Shown piece by piece: positions 61,427 through 64,000 of a DNA stretch of 64,000 nt (position 1 is the first letter of the stretch; every line of letters starts with the position of its first letter). Both the position numbers and the translations under genes were made by a program. A model generated the notes under the pieces. That model worked only from the letters and a program-made list of their open reading frames with translations. It was not told where the DNA came from and made no database searches. Source of the stretch: Christiangramia sediminis (GTDB taxonomy: Bacteria > Bacteroidota > Bacteroidia > Flavobacteriales > Flavobacteriaceae); NCBI RefSeq assembly GCF_020552705.1, contig NZ_JAJBZG010000001.1, forward strand, positions 868,001-932,000. Direction: 5' to 3'.

Positions 61427-61498
61427 GTCATTTCGAACTGAGCAAAGCGAGGTGAGAAATCTGTAAATATTAGATTTCTCCCTTTGGTCGAAAAGACA
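61427..61498. repeat. Palindromic TCATTTCGA element (copy 2)
   Basis: Left end GTCATTTCGAACTGAGC at 61427 and AGAAATCT at about 61455. Right arm AGATTTCTCCCTTTGGTCG at 61471-61490, then AAAAGACA. The right arm is the reverse complement of the left arm of the copy at 56782, with one mismatch in about 27 bases. The whole element is about 72 bases and could form a hairpin. It lies directly after the aldo/keto reductase stop. Confidence 0.8.
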
Positions 61499-61504
61499 TT
61501 ACAC

Positions 61505-61537
61505 AAAAAGGCCGTTCAAATTGAACGGCCTTTTTTA
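61505..61537. terminator. Bidirectional terminator between the aldo/keto reductase and rny
   Basis: AAAAAGGCCGTTCAA and TTGAACGGCCTTTTTT form a perfect stem with flanking A and T tracts, between convergent genes. Confidence 0.92.
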
Positions 61538-61562
61538 ACTATATATAACTAACAACTAAAAT

Positions 61563-63125
61563 CTATTTGGCAACATTAACCGCCCTGGTTTCACGAATAA
61601 CCGTGATCTTCACCTGACCTGGATAGGTCATATCTGTTTGTATTTTCTGAGAGATCTCAAAAGAAAGGTTAGCAGCTTTTTCATCTGAAACCTTCTCGCT
61701 TTCTACGATTACTCTTAATTCTCTACCTGCCTGGATCGCGTAAGCTTTCTTAACCCCTCCAAAACCAAAGGCAATATCTTCGAGATCTTTCAATCTCTGA
61801 ATATAAGAATCCAGCACCTGTCTTCTTGCTCCCGGCCTGGCTCCGCTAATCGCATCACAAACCTGGACGATTGGAGACAATAATGAATTCATCTCTATCT
61901 CATCATGGTGAGCTCCAATGGCATTACAAACTTCCGGCTTCTCACCGTGTTTTTCAGCCCATTGCATACCCAAAATTGCGTGAGGCACTTCTGTTTCGGT
62001 TTCTGGTACTTTACCAATATCGTGGAGTAAGCCGGCACGCTTGGCAAGTTTAGGATTCAATCCTAATTCAGCAGCCATCACCCCACAAAGTTTAGCAACT
62101 TCCCTGGAGTGTTGCAATAAATTCTGACCGTAAGAAGAACGATATTTCATTCTACCTACCATTTTGATCAATTCTGGTTGCAAACCATGAATTCCAAGAT
62201 CGATCACCGTTCTCTTACCGATATCGATAATTTCTTCTTCTATTTGTTTGCGGGTCTTTTTCACTACCTCCTCGATTCGGGCAGGGTGAATACGACCATC
62301 AGTTACCAGTTTATGCAGGGATAATCTTGCTACCTCTCTTCTAACGGAATCAAAACAGCTTAAAATGATCGCCTCCGGAGTATCATCTACGATGATCTCA
62401 ACTCCTGTGGCTGCTTCCAGCGCTCGAATGTTTCTACCTTCACGACCAATAATCCTACCCTTAACATCATCACTTTCAAGGTTGAATACAGAAACGCAAT
62501 TCTCGATGGCTTCCTCTGTTCCAATTCTCTGGATGGTATTAATGATGATCTTTCTAGCTTCCTGCTGTGCAGTAAGTTTAGCTTCTTCAACTGTATCCTG
62601 AATAATAGACATGGCATCTGCCTTGGCCGTATCTTTCAGAGATTCTATAAGCTGTGCTTTAGCATCTTCAGCAGATAGACCTGAAATCACTTCCAGTTGC
62701 TGCACCTTACTATTGTGAAGTTTATCGATCTCTTCCTGTTTCTTGTCAAGGAAATCTAACCTATGGTTGTAATCTGCAACCTTCTCCTCTAGATCCTTAT
62801 TAAGTTTTTTATTCTTTCCGAGCTCATTAGAAACATGAGACTCTTTATCTTTTATTCTCTTTTCAGCATCATTGATCTTCTTGTCCCGGGAAAGGATCAC
62901 TTTCTCATGTTCTGACTTTAGCTCAATGAATTTCTCTTTAGCCTGAAGAATTTTATCCTTCTTGATACTTTCACCTTCCGCCTTAGCTTCTTTGATTATG
63001 CTATTTGCTTCTTTCTTAGCACTTGCGATGGTATTGGAAGCCTGCTTTTTTTCGAGCATCTTTGCGATTGCAAAACCCAGTGCCAGACCAACCACTGCGG
63101 CAATAATTATAGTTAGTATTTCCAT
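61563..63125 (-). CDS. rny: Ribonuclease Y
   Basis: A 520-residue membrane-bound endoribonuclease that starts mRNA decay. It has an N-terminal transmembrane helix ([18 protein letters not shown]), a long Lys/Glu coiled coil (about 25-200), and a KH RNA-binding domain ([31 protein letters not shown] region). An HD hydrolase domain follows, with [17 protein letters not shown] and [11 protein letters not shown] (HD motif) and AHHDE. The order and length are typical. It follows zapA and a 6S-like RNA on the same strand. Confidence 0.97.
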   Translation of the reverse strand: MEILTIIIAAVVGLALGFAIAKMLEKKQASNTIASAKKEANSIIKEAKAEGESIKKDKILQAKEKFIELKSEHEKVILSRDKKINDAEKRIKDKESHVSNELGKNKKLNKDLEEKVADYNHRLDFLDKKQEEIDKLHNSKVQQLEVISGLSAEDAKAQLIESLKDTAKADAMSIIQDTVEEAKLTAQQEARKIIINTIQRIGTEEAIENCVSVFNLESDDVKGRIIGREGRNIRALEAATGVEIIVDDTPEAIILSCFDSVRREVARLSLHKLVTDGRIHPARIEEVVKKTRKQIEEEIIDIGKRTVIDLGIHGLQPELIKMVGRMKYRSSYGQNLLQHSREVAKLCGVMAAELGLNPKLAKRAGLLHDIGKVPETETEVPHAILGMQWAEKHGEKPEVCNAIGAHHDEIEMNSLLSPIVQVCDAISGARPGARRQVLDSYIQRLKDLEDIAFGFGGVKKAYAIQAGRELRVIVESEKVSDEKAANLSFEISQKIQTDMTYPGQVKITVIRETRAVNVAK

Positions 63126-63147
63126 TAGTTATTGTTTAGTATATATA

Positions 63148-63325
63148 TAAAAAAAGCCTGTATTAGTCAGGTTTTGTTATAAACTCCTTTAAATCAAGTT
63201 TAGGATTAACAAGTTGATCAAGAATCCGCTCTCCCAAAAAGGGACACGGCCCGCTTTTACAACTTAGACTCATCCTTTTTAAAAGAATCGTGTTGAGTTT
63301 ATCAAAAAAGCACTAATACAGGCAG
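63148..63325 (-). ncRNA. Candidate 6S-like regulatory RNA between zapA and rny
   Basis: On the minus strand the ends GCCTGTATTAGT and ACTAATACAGGC pair perfectly (12 bp), followed by a T run that terminates transcription. Inside, ATAAACTC pairs with GAGTTTAT, AAGTTG with CAACTT, CCG with CGG, and TCCC-TTTTT-GGGA makes the apical hairpin. The result is one long, interrupted rod of about 175 nt, like 6S RNA, which mimics an open promoter and binds RNA polymerase. The position next to zapA is the classical 6S location. A 6S family special to flavobacteria is known, but I have not aligned to it. Confidence 0.7.
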
Positions 63326-63348
63326 TAACCTTATTTTATTTAAAGAAC

Positions 63349-63645
63349 TTAAGAGGTTAAATGCTGTTGCAGCAAGTCGTTAAGTGACCTTAACTTCTCT
63401 TCTGCTACAATCATTTCGCTCGAATTATCAATATTCTTTTGCTCGGTTTGGGCAGCGAACTGCAATGCACACATTGCCAGAACATCCTGTTTATCCCTTA
63501 CCGCATAGCTTTGCTCAAATTGTTTGATCATCGCCTCGATCTTTTTTGCCGCCTTACGCAAACCTTCTTCCTGACTAGGCAGAATGGTTAGCGGATATAC
63601 GCGGTCTGCAATCGATATTTTGATCTTCAGTTTATCTTCCATCAC
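63349..63645 (-). CDS. zapA: Cell division protein ZapA
   Basis: A 98-residue protein that bundles FtsZ protofilaments at the division ring. The N-terminal part KIKISIADRVYPLTILPSQEEGLRKAAKKI and the coiled-coil second half with DKQDVLAMCALQFAAQTE are typical of ZapA. The start is one of two adjacent ATG codons. It lies 6 bases after a small coiled-coil gene on the same strand, and a 6S-like RNA follows it. Confidence 0.92.
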   Translation of the reverse strand: MMEDKLKIKISIADRVYPLTILPSQEEGLRKAAKKIEAMIKQFEQSYAVRDKQDVLAMCALQFAAQTEQKNIDNSSEMIVAEEKLRSLNDLLQQHLTS

Positions 63646-63651
63646 GTCAAA

Positions 63652-63942
63652 TTATTCAGATAACTGAACTATACATTGATCTATCTCTCTGATCAAACTG
63701 TTTATTTTAAGCTTCGTTTCTCTTTTATGGTCGGTACTGCCAAGCATCGCATTCGCAGCTTTTAAAGTCTGAACCTGTTCCTGAGAAGTTTGTAAATTTA
63801 CTTCCAGTTTTTCATATTCAGCTTTTACAGAGGTCAATTCTTCCTGAAGAGATTCGTTGGCCTGCTTCATAACATCGTATCTATGAAGTAGCTTGCTGAT
63901 TCTATTCTCAAGGTTATCAACTATTTCTGTAATTTCACTCAT
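63652..63942 (-). CDS. Small coiled-coil protein adjacent to zapA
   Basis: A 96-residue, highly charged protein predicted to be almost entirely coiled coil (IVDNLENRISKLLHRYDVMKQ, LQEELTSVKAEYEKLEVNL), with a C-terminal helix SLIREIDQCIVQLSE. It has no enzyme motif. Its size, coiled coil and tight coupling to zapA (6-base gap) suggest a division-associated partner comparable in type to ZapB, although sequence homology to ZapB is not claimed. It is the first gene of the zapA unit; the remaining 58 bases of the window upstream probably hold its promoter. Confidence 0.82.
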   Translation of the reverse strand: MSEITEIVDNLENRISKLLHRYDVMKQANESLQEELTSVKAEYEKLEVNLQTSQEQVQTLKAANAMLGSTDHKRETKLKINSLIREIDQCIVQLSE

Positions 63943-64000
63943 AAGCGCTAAAACCGATGTGAACCCTTACAAAGTTAACATACGCTTTGTAATATCCCAA

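Overview
The window is about 64 kb of chromosome from a marine-type member of the Flavobacteriaceae (Bacteroidota), probably close to Gramella/Christiangramia. This placement is an inference. It rests on the low GC content, TAnnTTTG-type promoter boxes, a type IX secretion (T9SS) type-B sorting domain beside PorP/SprF and OmpA genes, lipoproteins and signal peptides of Bacteroidota style, a dnaX without the zinc cysteines, and a 6S-like RNA after zapA. No phage, plasmid, CRISPR array, rRNA or tRNA was found. Most of the window is ordinary core genome with a few accessory islands.

Layout. 1-13.5 kb: photolyase (cut by the window edge), kdsB, a RecD-like helicase, a short forward run (membrane-anchored protein, DUF3822, rsmD, STAS-like protein, GH16 glucanase), RNase P RNA, dnaX-miaE, then a reverse operon pdxH-sixA-ppk1-ppx for PLP and polyphosphate metabolism. 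13.5-26.5 kb: a long AT-rich leader and a giant secreted repeat protein of about 3105 residues with three repeat classes (eleven 77-aa units, seven units of about 83 aa, nine HYR domains). It is followed by its probable outer-membrane partners PorP/SprF and a PorE-like OmpA protein. 26.2-33.6 kb: a candidate structured RNA, an S41 protease lipoprotein between two near-identical terminators, a CAP lipoprotein, rnz, a STAS-like protein, pyrR-pyrB, a CYTH-like protein and an alpha/beta hydrolase.

33.8-41.9 kb: a secreted (alpha/alpha)6 glycosidase, a secreted proline-iminopeptidase-like hydrolase, and a signalling cluster of three stand-alone receiver proteins around a multi-PAS histidine kinase. 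The kinase ATPase domain is split by an in-frame TGA. 41.9-47.2 kb: rpsA, cmk and lon on the reverse strand. 47.4-50.4 kb: an ECF sigma factor with a TTG start, a membrane anti-sigma-like protein and two secreted beta-solenoid-like proteins with short repeats. 50.4-64 kb: an Atg22-type MFS transporter, M48 protease, alpha/beta hydrolase, two tandem msrB genes, a collagen-like lipoprotein, lpdA, a Dph6-like PP-loop protein with aroQ, two small outer-membrane proteins, a Xer recombinase, an aldo/keto reductase, rny, a 6S-like RNA, zapA and a coiled-coil partner.

The best candidates for something not routinely annotated are the 6S-like RNA at 63148-63325, the structured non-coding stretch at 26218-26446, the broken kinase inside the receiver-only signalling cluster, the 735-bp three-domain super-repeat in the giant adhesin, and two copies of a palindromic TCATTTCGA element. 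All calls come from reading the sequence; no database search was run.
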